A stretch of DNA of 32,490 bases. Origin: Bacteroidota bacterium (GTDB lineage Bacteria; Bacteroidota; Bacteroidia; AKYH767-A; 2013-40CM-41-45). A model generated the notes under the pieces. The model saw only the letters and a program-made list of their open reading frames with translations, searched no databases and was not told the DNA's origin. The stretch lies in assembly GCA_026391975.1 (NCBI GenBank), contig JAPLDB010000012.1, forward strand, positions 1 to 32,490, given 5' to 3'. Shown piece by piece: positions 22,622 to 30,738 of this stretch (position 1 is its first letter; each line of letters starts with the position of its first letter). The position numbers and the translations under genes were made by a program.

Positions 22622-22740
22622 GAGTAACTAATTACGAATGGGAACGAATGTACCAAGTACGAATGGATACGAATGTACGAATAACCCCGCCTGAATGACT
22701 TTCCCCATAGTTATCGGGACGGGCAGGGAATGCTTGCGAA
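22622..22740. repeat. ACGAATG word array with ATCGGGA palindrome
   Basis: ACGAATG recurs four times (ATTACGAATGGGAACGAATG, AGTACGAATGGATACGAATG, TACGAATAACC), followed by TCCCCATAGTTATCGGGA at 22702-22719 and GCGAATTTAC. The words read ATTCGT on the strand of the FAH gene, which starts at once to the left. Confidence 0.7.
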
Positions 22741-22762
22741 TTTACTAAGCAGAAAATTAGCC

Positions 22763-23536
22763 TTATGCTTTATTAAAATCCTTTAAGCGCAATTGGGTCA
22801 TCACATTCTTTGTATTGGTGGCAAAATCCCCCTGCATGATCCAGTCATAATAAGATGCATCTTTTTTAAATACTTCCCTAACTGATTTGCCCTTGTGCTT
22901 ACCAAAATTAAATACCTCAACCCCTTCTTCATTCATTACAACGCGCCCGGCAAGGTCTACATTCCTGTGCATGGTGCTGAACTGAGAAAGAAAGTCCACA
23001 TCGCCTTTCAGGTCTTCATACTTTTCAAGTTGTGCAACAAGCACTTCAAAAGTAGCATTGGTATCTGCTTCAGCGGTATGGGCTCCTTCAAGTGTTTTGC
23101 TGCAATAAAATTTATAGGCAGCAGAAAGGGTGCGTTGTTCCATCTTGTGAAAGATGTTTTGTACGTCAACCAGTTTGCAGACAGATATATCAAAATGAAC
23201 TCCGGCTCTGGTAAACTCCTCAATAAGCATAGGAATATCAAACTTATTTGAGTTGTAACCGGCCAGATCACTGCCACCGATAAATGCATGGATCTCACCG
23301 GCTAATTCACTGAACTTAGGCATGTCCTTCACCTGTTCATTGGTGATGCCGTGAATTTTCGTTACAACTTCAGGTATTGGAATGGTTGGATTAACCAAAT
23401 AGCGCCTTGATTCCTTTGCCCCGCCGGGATGAATTTTTAGTAATGCAATTTCCACGATCCTGTCACCACCTACATTGACACCTGTAGTTTCAAGGTCAAG
23501 AAATACAAGCGGTCGTTTTAAATTCAGCGAAGACAT
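22763..23536 (-). CDS. DnaQ-like 3'-5' exonuclease (DEDDh)
   Basis: This 257-residue protein has the exonuclease motifs FLDLETTG (Asp14, Glu16), AGYNSNKFD (Asp100) and HTAEADTNAT (His153, Asp158), the full DEDDh set. A C-terminal region contains VFNFGKHKGKSVREVFKKD and YYDWIMQGDF, an add-on seen in exodeoxyribonuclease X-like proteins. It could be the epsilon proofreading subunit of polymerase III or a repair exonuclease; in Bacteroidota this two-part form is usually annotated simply as a 3'-5' exonuclease. It lies downstream of dnaA on the same strand, but a strong terminator separates them. Confidence 0.88.
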   Translation of the reverse strand: MSSLNLKRPLVFLDLETTGVNVGGDRIVEIALLKIHPGGAKESRRYLVNPTIPIPEVVTKIHGITNEQVKDMPKFSELAGEIHAFIGGSDLAGYNSNKFDIPMLIEEFTRAGVHFDISVCKLVDVQNIFHKMEQRTLSAAYKFYCSKTLEGAHTAEADTNATFEVLVAQLEKYEDLKGDVDFLSQFSTMHRNVDLAGRVVMNEEGVEVFNFGKHKGKSVREVFKKDASYYDWIMQGDFATNTKNVMTQLRLKDFNKA

Positions 23537-23602
23537 AAGTTGTTTTTTTAGAATTGCGAAAATACATTTTACCTTTTAATCTTTTCAGGATGGTCTGAAA
23601 AT

Positions 23603-23639
23603 AAAAATGCCGTCTCGCCTAAGGCGAGACGGCATTTTT
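23603..23639 (-). terminator. Strong rho-independent terminator after dnaA
   Basis: AAAAATGCCGTCTCGCC (23603-23619) and GGCGAGACGGCATTTTT (23623-23639) form a perfect 17-bp stem with loop TAA. On the minus strand the stem runs into TTTTTATTTTC, just after the dnaA stop at 23660. The symmetric A and T runs make it possibly bidirectional. Confidence 0.92.
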
Positions 23640-23659
23640 CACTGAGGTGTTATTCAAAA

Positions 23660-25099
23660 TTATTGCTTGCTGGTGACTGCAATTTTCTTTTGTAGCTCCT
23701 GCACACTTGCCTTGAATTTTTTGTCTGTTTCAATCAGGTTATTCACTGTACGGCAGGCATGAAGTACGGTTGCGTGGTCTTTTCCGCCACAATGCATACC
23801 GATGCTCGACAAAGATGATTTGGTCATGCTCTTTGCAAAGAACATAGCGATCTGTCTTGCCTGTACTACCTGACGTTTGCGGGTCTTTGATTTCAGCAAT
23901 TCAATCGGAAGGTCGAAATAATCACATACCACTTTCTGGATGTAATCAATCGAAACCTCATGATTGGTATTCTTCACGAACTTATCGATCATTTGTTTGG
24001 CCAGCTCTAGTGTGATGGTCTTCTTGTTCATTGAAGCCTGAGCAAGAATGGAAACCAATGCGCCTTCCAGTTCACGTACATTAGAAGTGATACTGTATGC
24101 AATGTATTCAACGATCTCTTTCGGCAGTTCAATGCCATCGAGGTACATCTTCTTATATAGGATTGCAATGCGGGTTTCGAGGTCAGGCATTTGAAGGTCT
24201 GCAGCAAGTCCCCATTTGAAACGCGACAACAGGCGCTGCTCCATACCCTGAATATCGACAGGAGCCTTATCAGAAGTAAGGATGAGCTGTTTACCTGTCT
24301 GGTGCAGGTGGTTAAAGATGTGGAAGAATACGTCCTGTGTTTTTTCCTTGCCGGCAAAAAACTGGATATCGTCAATGATCAGCACATCCATCATCTGGTA
24401 GAAATGGATGAAATCATTCTGGGCATTGTTTCGGATTGCTTCCACAAACTGTGTGGTGAATTTCTCGGAAGAAACATAAAGCACCGTCTGGCCCGGAAAT
24501 TTATTTTTTATTTCAATGCCAATTGCATGGGCAAGGTGGGTTTTTCCCATTCCGACGCCACCATATAATAAGAGTGGGTTGAAGGAAGTTCCTCCAGGCT
24601 TGCTGGACACAGCGAAACCTGCAGAACGTGCAAGCCTGTTGCACTCACCTTCAATAAAAGTATCAAAGGTATAGCTTGGATTAAGCTGTGATTCCACGTT
24701 CACTTTTTTAAGTCCGGGAATAATAAACGGGTTACTGATGGTTCGTGCAGCAGCAACCGGAACGGATACAGGGTTATTCCTGAGGGCAGCGTTGCCTCGC
24801 GCAGGGAATTTCACTGTGTACGGATTTTTTTGTCCCTCTACAGAAGGCTCCATTACAATGCTGTACTCAAGGCGACCTTCATTCCCGAGGTGATGACGGA
24901 TCGATTTTTTCAGCAATGAGATGTAATGCGCCTCAAGCCATTCATAAAAAAACTGGCTGGGTACTTCTATTGTTAAAACTTTTTCCTCAAGCTTTACAGG
25001 CTTGATGGGAGCGAACCAGGTCTTGAAACTCTGGGCGCTTACGTTGTCTTTGATGATCTGAAGACATTTTTTCCAAACACTCTCACTTGATTTATCCAT
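23660..25099 (-). CDS. dnaA: Chromosomal replication initiator DnaA
   Basis: The 479-residue protein has all four DnaA domains: domain I (VWKKCLQIIKDNVSAQSFKT, 8-27), a short variable linker (about 90-135), the AAA+ domain with Walker A GGVGMGKT (180-187) and Walker B VLIIDDIQFF (Asp243, Asp244), and the DNA-binding domain IV with the signature MHCGGKDHATVLHACRTV. It opens the replication origin and also acts as a transcription factor. dnaN and recF are not adjacent, which is common in this phylum, so this need not mark the origin. The upstream 143 bp are AT-rich, but hold no cluster of TTATCCACA boxes. A strong terminator follows. Confidence 0.97.
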   Translation of the reverse strand: MDKSSESVWKKCLQIIKDNVSAQSFKTWFAPIKPVKLEEKVLTIEVPSQFFYEWLEAHYISLLKKSIRHHLGNEGRLEYSIVMEPSVEGQKNPYTVKFPARGNAALRNNPVSVPVAAARTISNPFIIPGLKKVNVESQLNPSYTFDTFIEGECNRLARSAGFAVSSKPGGTSFNPLLLYGGVGMGKTHLAHAIGIEIKNKFPGQTVLYVSSEKFTTQFVEAIRNNAQNDFIHFYQMMDVLIIDDIQFFAGKEKTQDVFFHIFNHLHQTGKQLILTSDKAPVDIQGMEQRLLSRFKWGLAADLQMPDLETRIAILYKKMYLDGIELPKEIVEYIAYSITSNVRELEGALVSILAQASMNKKTITLELAKQMIDKFVKNTNHEVSIDYIQKVVCDYFDLPIELLKSKTRKRQVVQARQIAMFFAKSMTKSSLSSIGMHCGGKDHATVLHACRTVNNLIETDKKFKASVQELQKKIAVTSKQ

Positions 25100-25242
25100 A
25101 TTGGTTTCAGAAATGTTTTTGGTTAGTGTTTTATATTCTAAGTAAAGTTATTTTATTTTTTTCTCTCCGATTCGAGGCGGAGCATTTTTTGTCGTGCAAC
25201 TGATACGCAAATATTCAAATAAAAAAAAGAAATTTATTTTTT

Positions 25243-26175
25243 TTATGCTATTGATTTTTCGGAAACTTTTACAGTAGAGCCAATTACATCCTTTCTTCCT
25301 GAATTTTTCTCTACATAAAAATCTATCCTGCCTAATTTGATTCCGGCCCAGCCAACCTGAGCAACCAGAATTTCTTTTCCATGCCGATTCCGGTAACGAA
25401 CCGGATTGTCAAGAAAAGTATGTGTATGCCCTCCAAGAATGAGATCAATATTGAGTGATTGCTTCGCAAGAATCTCATCAGAAACTTTATCCTCTTTGTA
25501 TTTGTACCCGAGATGTGAGAGGCAAATTACAATGTCACATTTCATCTCCTGCTTCAGGTAATGTGCATAGTACGCTGCTTTCTCTAATGGATCCTGATAA
25601 ATTGTGTTGCCATAGAGCTTCTGGTCAACGAGTCCCCGGAGTTCAATACCCAATCCGAAGACACCGATTTTAATACCTCCTTTCGTAAATATTTTTGATG
25701 GAACTGTTTTCTGATTCATTACTGTATCAGTAAAATCATAATTCGAACAGATAAAAGGAAATGAAGCCTTAGGCAGGTTCCTGACCAGCTCATCCATGCC
25801 ATGATCGAAATCATGGTTGCCAATCGTAGATGCATCATAGCCCATTTCGCTCATCATTTTCAATTCTACCTCTCCTCCATATACATTATAGTAAGGGGTT
25901 CCCTGGAAAACATCTCCTACATCGAGCAGGAGTACGCTTTTTTCTTCGGCTCTGATCTTACGGATCAATGCCGACCTTCTTGCTACGCCTCCAAGTCCAG
26001 CCCACTTCGGATCATTTGCAGGAAAAGGATCAATGTGGCTATGAACATCATTCGTATGAAGGATCGTGATCTTCTCTATTTCATGTTTTGCCAAAACATC
26101 AATAGGACTCCAGCTCAGTCCCAAAAGGGCTGCACTGCCTGCCATTGATTTCAGAAAATCCCTTCTATTTGACAT
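25243..26175 (-). CDS. Tat-exported metallophosphatase, catalytic half of a split 5'-nucleotidase
   Basis: The 310-residue protein begins MSNRRDFLKSMAGSAALLGL, a twin-arginine signal (RR at 4-5). It carries all motifs of the 5'-nucleotidase metal site: HTNDVHSH (Asp43, His45), LDVGDVFQG (Asp85), GNHDFDHG (Asn120, His121), CLSHLGYK and GGHTHT. The usual C-terminal substrate-binding domain is missing and is encoded by the gene just upstream, which overlaps this start by 11 bp. The pair probably forms one periplasmic enzyme releasing phosphate from nucleotides. Export through Tat suggests the metals are loaded in the cytoplasm. Confidence 0.9.
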   Translation of the reverse strand: MSNRRDFLKSMAGSAALLGLSWSPIDVLAKHEIEKITILHTNDVHSHIDPFPANDPKWAGLGGVARRSALIRKIRAEEKSVLLLDVGDVFQGTPYYNVYGGEVELKMMSEMGYDASTIGNHDFDHGMDELVRNLPKASFPFICSNYDFTDTVMNQKTVPSKIFTKGGIKIGVFGLGIELRGLVDQKLYGNTIYQDPLEKAAYYAHYLKQEMKCDIVICLSHLGYKYKEDKVSDEILAKQSLNIDLILGGHTHTFLDNPVRYRNRHGKEILVAQVGWAGIKLGRIDFYVEKNSGRKDVIGSTVKVSEKSIA

Positions 26176-26926
26176 AGCTGATCCGTTGATCGAGGTTAGC
26201 TGTGATCGTTTTTCCTTGCTTTGTCTGCTGCTGAAAATACAGGATTAGTGCATCACGAATTTTCAGGTTCAGGTAATCTTTCTTTGCTTCCGTTAGAAAA
26301 AAATATTGGTCGCCACCATTGGCAAGATAATCGGAAGTGATTGCCTTGTATTCCTTTGTACTGTCAAACGGAACTCCATCAATTGAGATATCGGAAGGCA
26401 GCTGATTGCTGATTTTAAAACGCAGGTGGCTTACAGGCACACCATCCTTAGAGGCCATGTAATCAATTATTTTTTTAACCTGACTACCGGTCAACGACAA
26501 AACAACCAGTTCATTCTCGAATGGCATCAGTTCAAAAATATTCCCTCTTGTTATCTTGCCTTTGGGCAATTGGGCCCTTATACCTCCGTTGTTAAAAAAT
26601 GCAAAATCGGCTTTCAAATAAGAAGTCGCGTAATAGGTCTCATTCGCCATATTGAAACATACATCAGAAAACAAATTGCCCAGCAGGCTTTCCGGCTGAC
26701 CTTTGGTAAGGGCAACATCAGAGGTTCCGATTACCTCATTCATCTGACCGGCCATACCGTCGCGATAAGGTTGAATTGTCTTTTCGATGATTGAATCAAC
26801 CGATGCATTTAGTGTATCACGAAAAGCATATTGACTGGTTTCAACTTTTGTAATTTTACCTGACTGGCTGCATGCCGCTGCCAGTAAGGGAAACAAAAGA
26901 ATAATAGAGAATCTGCCTGCTGTCAT
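26165..26926 (-). CDS. 5'-nucleotidase C-terminal domain lipoprotein
   Basis: From ATG 26926 (MTAGRFSIILLFPLLAAAC) the protein is 253 residues, with Cys19 lipidated. A longer TTG reading to 26953 would put polar residues ahead of the signal. The domain shows ESLLGNLFSDV, FFNNGGIRAQLPKGKITRGN, FELMPFENELVVLSLTG and SDYLANGGDQYFF, the substrate-binding half of 5'-nucleotidases. No metallophosphatase domain is present; it follows as the next gene, overlapping by 11 bp. The arrangement is binding half first, catalytic half second, the reverse of the usual single polypeptide. The lipid anchor would hold the complex in the envelope. Confidence 0.88.
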   Translation of the reverse strand: MTAGRFSIILLFPLLAAACSQSGKITKVETSQYAFRDTLNASVDSIIEKTIQPYRDGMAGQMNEVIGTSDVALTKGQPESLLGNLFSDVCFNMANETYYATSYLKADFAFFNNGGIRAQLPKGKITRGNIFELMPFENELVVLSLTGSQVKKIIDYMASKDGVPVSHLRFKISNQLPSDISIDGVPFDSTKEYKAITSDYLANGGDQYFFLTEAKKDYLNLKIRDALILYFQQQTKQGKTITANLDQRISYVK

Positions 26927-27105
26927 TGTAGGTGAGAAAAAAACCTGCAACAAGGTTAGATAAAAGTTTCGATTGATTTTTCATTTTCAATAAAAAATAT
27001 TTTAAAAAATATTTTCACCAAAATGTTTTACAACAAACAAAATTGATTAAATCGCTTCTCCTCAAAAAAAATATTTTCTTTAAAAAATCAGACATTAATA
27101 AAAAC

Positions 27106-27516
27106 ATGTATACAACTGAAATAAAGATCCGTGTTCGTTACGGAGAAACTGACCGTATGGGCTATGTGTACTACGGAAATTATGCTGAGTACTTTGAAGT
27201 TGCCAGAGTTGAAGCATTGCGCAATCTTGGATTTAGCTACAGGAAACTGGAAGACGAAGGCATTATGCTTCCGGTATTAAATTACGCGGTGAAATACCTC
27301 AAGCCCGCTTTCTACGATGATGAGCTAACCATCAAAGTGACCATCCCTGAAATTCCAATGGCAAGGATCAGGTTCGAATACGAGATTTACAATGAAAAAG
27401 ACGAATTGATCACAGTCGCTGATACGATGCTAGTATTTATTGACCGTAAATTAAACAAGCCGTGTCCGGCACCGGATGATTTTACAGAAGCCCTGAAAAA
27501 ATTCTTTATTAGATAA
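27106..27516 (+). CDS. YbgC/FadM-like hot-dog acyl-CoA thioesterase
   Basis: Starting at ATG 27106 (MYTTEIKIRVRYGETDRMGY), the protein is 136 residues; the open frame upstream to 27043 is A/T-rich leader. The 4HBT-type active site is RYGETDRMGYVYYGNYAEYF with Asp16 as the catalytic residue, followed by EVARVEALRNLGFSY and the strand ARIRFEYEIYNEKDELI. Such small enzymes hydrolyse acyl-CoA thioesters in the cytoplasm, with chain length not readable from sequence. In Proteobacteria ybgC goes with tol-pal, but no tol gene is here. A strong terminator follows, so it is a single-gene unit. Confidence 0.92.
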   Translation: MYTTEIKIRVRYGETDRMGYVYYGNYAEYFEVARVEALRNLGFSYRKLEDEGIMLPVLNYAVKYLKPAFYDDELTIKVTIPEIPMARIRFEYEIYNEKDELITVADTMLVFIDRKLNKPCPAPDDFTEALKKFFIR

Positions 27517-27540
27517 TTGGCCAGATTGCCTTGAATGTAG

Positions 27541-27574
27541 AAGCGCCCGCTAATCAATTCAGCGGGCGCTTTTA
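27541..27574 (+). terminator. Rho-independent terminator after the thioesterase gene
   Basis: AAGCGCCCGCT (27541-27551) and AGCGGGCGCTT (27561-27571) form a perfect 11-bp stem with a 9-nt loop and run into TTTTAT. It lies 25 nt after the stop, between convergent genes. Confidence 0.9.
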
Positions 27575-27619
27575 TATAAATTACTATTTCGAATTTCGGG
27601 ATTGTAAATTCGGAAATTT

Positions 27620-29329
27620 CTATTTTACTCCATGCATTCTCTTTTCAAGCCATTTGTACATACCGAATAAGATCAGTGCTGCTGCACCGCTGAGTGCAAT
27701 AAAGACGCAGAAGAAGGTAAACAGGTCGGTTATCTGAACTCCGAGGAAAGTTGGAATTTTCGCAGCCGCATCAGCAGGAGTTTCACCAGCTCCGGGAGGA
27801 ATCAACGCAGACAAAGTACCTGCAAACTTATTGGCAACGGCATTGGCAAGAAACCATGTTCCCATCAGCAAAGATGAAAAACGCAATGGAGCCAATTTAG
27901 AAACCATGCTCAATCCAATAGGTGATAAACTAAGTTCTCCCAAAGTATGAATGATGTACAATGCAATAAGCCACCACATACTTATCTTGGTCTGAGAATC
28001 TACTCCATGCACTCCATAAGCAATAACTACAAAACCTATGGCAACCATCAATAAACCGAAAGCCATTTTCATTGGTGATGAGGGTTCCATGTTCTTTTTG
28101 TGGAGCGCATTCCAGAACATCGTCATCAGAGGAGCGAGAATAATAATGCCCAGTGGATTTACTGATTGAAACCATGAAGCCGGAAATTCATTCTTTACAA
28201 AGTCAGTGATGTATCCGGTGAAAAATAACAGAAGTAATGTACCTGCAACAACAATCTGAATAATGGTTTGCAAACTCTTCTTCCATTCAAAGAACCATGA
28301 TAATGCCTTTGTCAGAAAGTATCCAAGGCCAAGAGAAAATGCGAGGATCAGCCAGCCGGGTAAATGAATGTCAACATTCCGTTTTACCTGAGTATCTGCA
28401 AACAATGTAAGTGATGCTCCTGCCTGTTCAAAGCAAGCCCAGAAGAAGATCACGAAAAATGCAAGAATGAATATTACACTGATACGTTGCTTTTCATCAT
28501 TCACGAGTGACTTGTCGCTGAAAATGATCAGCGGCATTACAAAGATGGCGGCATAAATAAGGTATCCTATAATGTCAAAGTCAAGGTTGAATAAGGTTTT
28601 AAAGTTGAGCAGGAAAAATATCAGTCCGATAGAGCCAAGCACTGTGAGCATAGTTTTCATATCCATCTTCTGCTTCGGCATTCCTACAGCAACGCCGTCA
28701 GGAGTCTTCAGATGCTTATTCTTCAACAATTCAAATGAGATAACACTTACCACCATTCCGATGCAAGCTGCAAGAAATCCGAAACGGAAATCGTGAATGT
28801 TACCAGTATCGCCTAAACCACCGCAAATAAGCGGGGAGAAAAATGCACCCAGGTTAATCCCCATATAAAAGATGGTGAATGCTCCGTCAATCCTATGATC
28901 CCCTTTTGGATAGAGCTGACCAACCATTGTAGAAATGTTCGGTTTGAAGAATCCGTTACCGATGATTAGAAATGTCAGACCCGCCCACATGGTTGAAATA
29001 GAAGATGCGTTCTGCACTCCGTCTGTCACACTGCTGCCGCTCATGAACATCAGGAACTGCCCGATAGCCATCAGTATACCTCCATATAATATACTTCTCC
29101 TGTTTCCCCAGTAACGATCAGCAAGGTATCCACCCAGCAAAGGAGTAAGGTAAACCAGACCGGTAAAACTTCCATAGATATTTGAAGCATCAGCACCTGA
29201 CATGAACAATGCCTTCGTCATGTAGAGGATAAAGATGGCACGCATACCATAGTAGCTGAAGCGTTCCCACATTTCAGTGAAGAACAATAGGTACAGCCCG
29301 CGTGGGTGTGAATCGTTGTTGTTACTCAT
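27620..29329 (-). CDS. POT/PTR family proton-coupled peptide transporter
   Basis: The 569-residue membrane protein starts MSNNNDSHPRGLYLLFFTEM. The family motif E-x-x-E-R-F-x-YY is seen in EMWERFSYYG (Glu19, Glu22, Arg23), together with GGYLADRYWGNRRSI in the first cytoplasmic loop and GNGFFKPNIS in helix 4. About 14 hydrophobic segments are present. It imports di- and tripeptides with protons across the inner membrane. Length is above the 500-residue bacterial average because of longer loops and a C-terminal extension (PPGAGETPADAAAKIPTFLG), as in many Bacteroidota members. It is transcribed alone from a TAnnTTTG promoter. Confidence 0.95.
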   Translation of the reverse strand: MSNNNDSHPRGLYLLFFTEMWERFSYYGMRAIFILYMTKALFMSGADASNIYGSFTGLVYLTPLLGGYLADRYWGNRRSILYGGILMAIGQFLMFMSGSSVTDGVQNASSISTMWAGLTFLIIGNGFFKPNISTMVGQLYPKGDHRIDGAFTIFYMGINLGAFFSPLICGGLGDTGNIHDFRFGFLAACIGMVVSVISFELLKNKHLKTPDGVAVGMPKQKMDMKTMLTVLGSIGLIFFLLNFKTLFNLDFDIIGYLIYAAIFVMPLIIFSDKSLVNDEKQRISVIFILAFFVIFFWACFEQAGASLTLFADTQVKRNVDIHLPGWLILAFSLGLGYFLTKALSWFFEWKKSLQTIIQIVVAGTLLLLFFTGYITDFVKNEFPASWFQSVNPLGIIILAPLMTMFWNALHKKNMEPSSPMKMAFGLLMVAIGFVVIAYGVHGVDSQTKISMWWLIALYIIHTLGELSLSPIGLSMVSKLAPLRFSSLLMGTWFLANAVANKFAGTLSALIPPGAGETPADAAAKIPTFLGVQITDLFTFFCVFIALSGAAALILFGMYKWLEKRMHGVK

Positions 29330-29361
29330 TTTGGTTGGATTAGAGTTTTAATTGAATGCGA

Positions 29362-29369
29362 CAAATATA
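29362..29369 (-). promoter_or_regulatory. -7 element ahead of the POT transporter gene
   Basis: TATATTTG on the minus strand fits TAnnTTTG and lies about 33 nt upstream of the ATG; the leader would be near 26 nt. A -33 TTG at the right spacing is not clear. Confidence 0.45.
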
Positions 29370-29499
29370 CACGATACATTGAATCCAGGAAATCAGCAGA
29401 AATCCTGTATATTCTTTCTGACAATTGTGAAAGAATAATAGGCAGAACAAACCTACATGAAATTTTAAATTAAAAAAACACTTTAACGGAGCAGCCGAA

Positions 29500-29635
29500 T
29501 GTCACGCAAAGACGCAAAGCCCGCCAAGGTTGAAGAATTAATACAATTACTTTGCGAATTTTGCAGCTGTGGGTGGCACCTTTATTCATAACTTATACCC
29601 TCACATCTTTGCAGCCTTTGCGCCTTTGCGTGACA
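29500..29635. repeat. TGTCACGCAAAG inverted repeat
   Basis: TGTCACGCAAAGACGCAAAG (29500-29519) pairs with CTTTGCGCCTTTGCGTGACA (29616-29635) at 19 of 20 positions; the spacer is 96 nt. It is a longer-spaced relative of the 8431-8503 element. The right arm is the first block of the tandem array. Confidence 0.85.
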
Positions 29636-29955
29636 CATTTTTCTTTCTTTTGGCCTTCCCACACCCTTAACCCTATAGCGGAACCCACGCACATCACTCC
29701 GAAATAGATATTGTTCATTGTTATCCTCAATGAAAAGTAGTTATGTCTGATTCGTCTTTATTTCTTTGCGCCTTTGCGTGACACATTTTTCTTTCTTTTG
29801 GCCTTTCCACACCCTTAACCCTAAAGGGAAACCCTCGCACATCACTCCGAAATAGATAGTGGGCATTGTTATCCTTAAAGAAAAGTAGAAATGTCCGATT
29901 CGTCTTTATTTCTTTGCGCCGTTGCGCCTTTGCGTGACACATTTTTCCTTCTTTT
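29617..29955. repeat. 148-bp tandem repeat, two full copies and a partial third
   Basis: Copy 1 is 29617-29764 and copy 2 is 29765-29912, with 13 differences counted by eye (about 91 per cent identity) and no gaps. Copy 3 begins at 29913, has an 8-nt internal duplication (TTTGCGCCGTTGCGCC) and fades after about 29955. Each unit has TTTGCGCCTTTGCGTGACAC, a CCCTTAACCCT GC-rich block and ATCACTCCGAAATAGATA. The third copy ends 20-30 nt before the crotonase start and its TTCTTTTG resembles a -7 element. Confidence 0.9.
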
Positions 29956-29976
29956 GTATCCTGTAAATATTTCACT

Positions 29977-30738
29977 ATGCCAGAAACCGGAAAAGCAGAA
30001 ACCACAATTGAAAACGGAATTGCAAACGTTACTTTTTTTCATCCACAGAGCAATTCATTACCGGGAACGGTATTGAGAAAACTCGCTGCCGAAATTGAAG
30101 CTGCCGGAAATAATAAAGAGGTAAAAGTCATTATCCTGAAAAGTGAGGGCGAGAAGGCTTTTTGCGCGGGCGCTTCTTTTGATGAACTAATCTCAATTCA
30201 AAACCTTGAAGAAGGAAAGAAATTCTTTTCCGGCTTTGCTGCAGTGATAAATGCAATTCGCAAAGCCCCTAAGTTTGTAATTGCGAGGGTGCAGGGAAAA
30301 GCAGTAGGTGGCGGCGTTGGACTTGCATGTGCTGCAGACTATACACTTGCCATGGATACTGCTTCAGTAAAGCTAAGCGAACTTGCTGTAGGCATCGGGC
30401 CTTTTGTGGTAGGACCGGCAGTGGAAAGAAAAATAGGAAGCTCTGCCTTTGCTCAGCTTAGCATGGATGCGACTGAATGGCGCACTGCACATTGGGCAAA
30501 AGAAAAAGGTTTGTATGCTGAAATTTTTTCTTCTGCGGAAGAATTAGACAGAGCCATACTTATGCTTTCACAAAAGCTTGCTGCAAGCAACCCTGAAGCA
30601 ATGAGCGAACTGAAAAAAAATTTCTGGAAAGGCACCGAACACTGGGACACTCTTTTAATTGAACGTGCCGAAATAAGCGGACGCCTTGTGCTTTCTGATT
30701 TTACTAAGAAGGCGATTGAGAAGTTTAAGGGGAAGTAA
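29977..30738 (+). CDS. Enoyl-CoA hydratase/isomerase (crotonase) family protein
   Basis: The 253-residue protein starts at ATG 29977. Crotonase features are the acyl-CoA pocket AFCAGASFDEL (61-71) and the oxyanion-hole loop KAVGGGVGLACAADYTLA. Of the two glutamates of true hydratases, the first position holds Gly115 (GGGVGLA in place of GGxxELA), while the second is kept as Glu135 in SELAVGIGP. An isomerase or other crotonase chemistry is therefore as likely as hydration. It is cytoplasmic and has no beta-oxidation gene beside it. Its 5' flank is a 148-bp tandem repeat, and its stop codon is directly followed by the stop of the convergent RCC1 gene. Confidence 0.88.
   Translation: MPETGKAETTIENGIANVTFFHPQSNSLPGTVLRKLAAEIEAAGNNKEVKVIILKSEGEKAFCAGASFDELISIQNLEEGKKFFSGFAAVINAIRKAPKFVIARVQGKAVGGGVGLACAADYTLAMDTASVKLSELAVGIGPFVVGPAVERKIGSSAFAQLSMDATEWRTAHWAKEKGLYAEIFSSAEELDRAILMLSQKLAASNPEAMSELKKNFWKGTEHWDTLLIERAEISGRLVLSDFTKKAIEKFKGK

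Larger units (their letters stand above)
29330..29976. other. Non-coding gap rich in repeats
   Basis: The 647 bp between the POT transporter and the crotonase gene hold no convincing gene. From left to right they contain the POT promoter, an AT-rich stretch, an inverted repeat (29500-29635) and a 148-bp tandem repeat with a partial third copy (29617-29955). Open frames here encode HAKAQRRKE-type peptides, the well-known by-product of the CACGCAAAG repeat family. Confidence 0.8.

Noticed and set aside
25092-25100. TTATCCATA at the dnaA start, one mismatch from a DnaA box
   Set aside because: It is formed by the first codons of dnaA (ATG GAT AAA) read on the other strand, and no cluster of boxes surrounds it, so no origin is claimed.
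29727-30005. Minus-strand open frame of 92 codons with CHAKAQRRKE motifs
   Set aside because: It is the translation of the CACGCAAAG repeat family in the tandem array; HAKAQRRKE peptides are a known artefact of these repeats.
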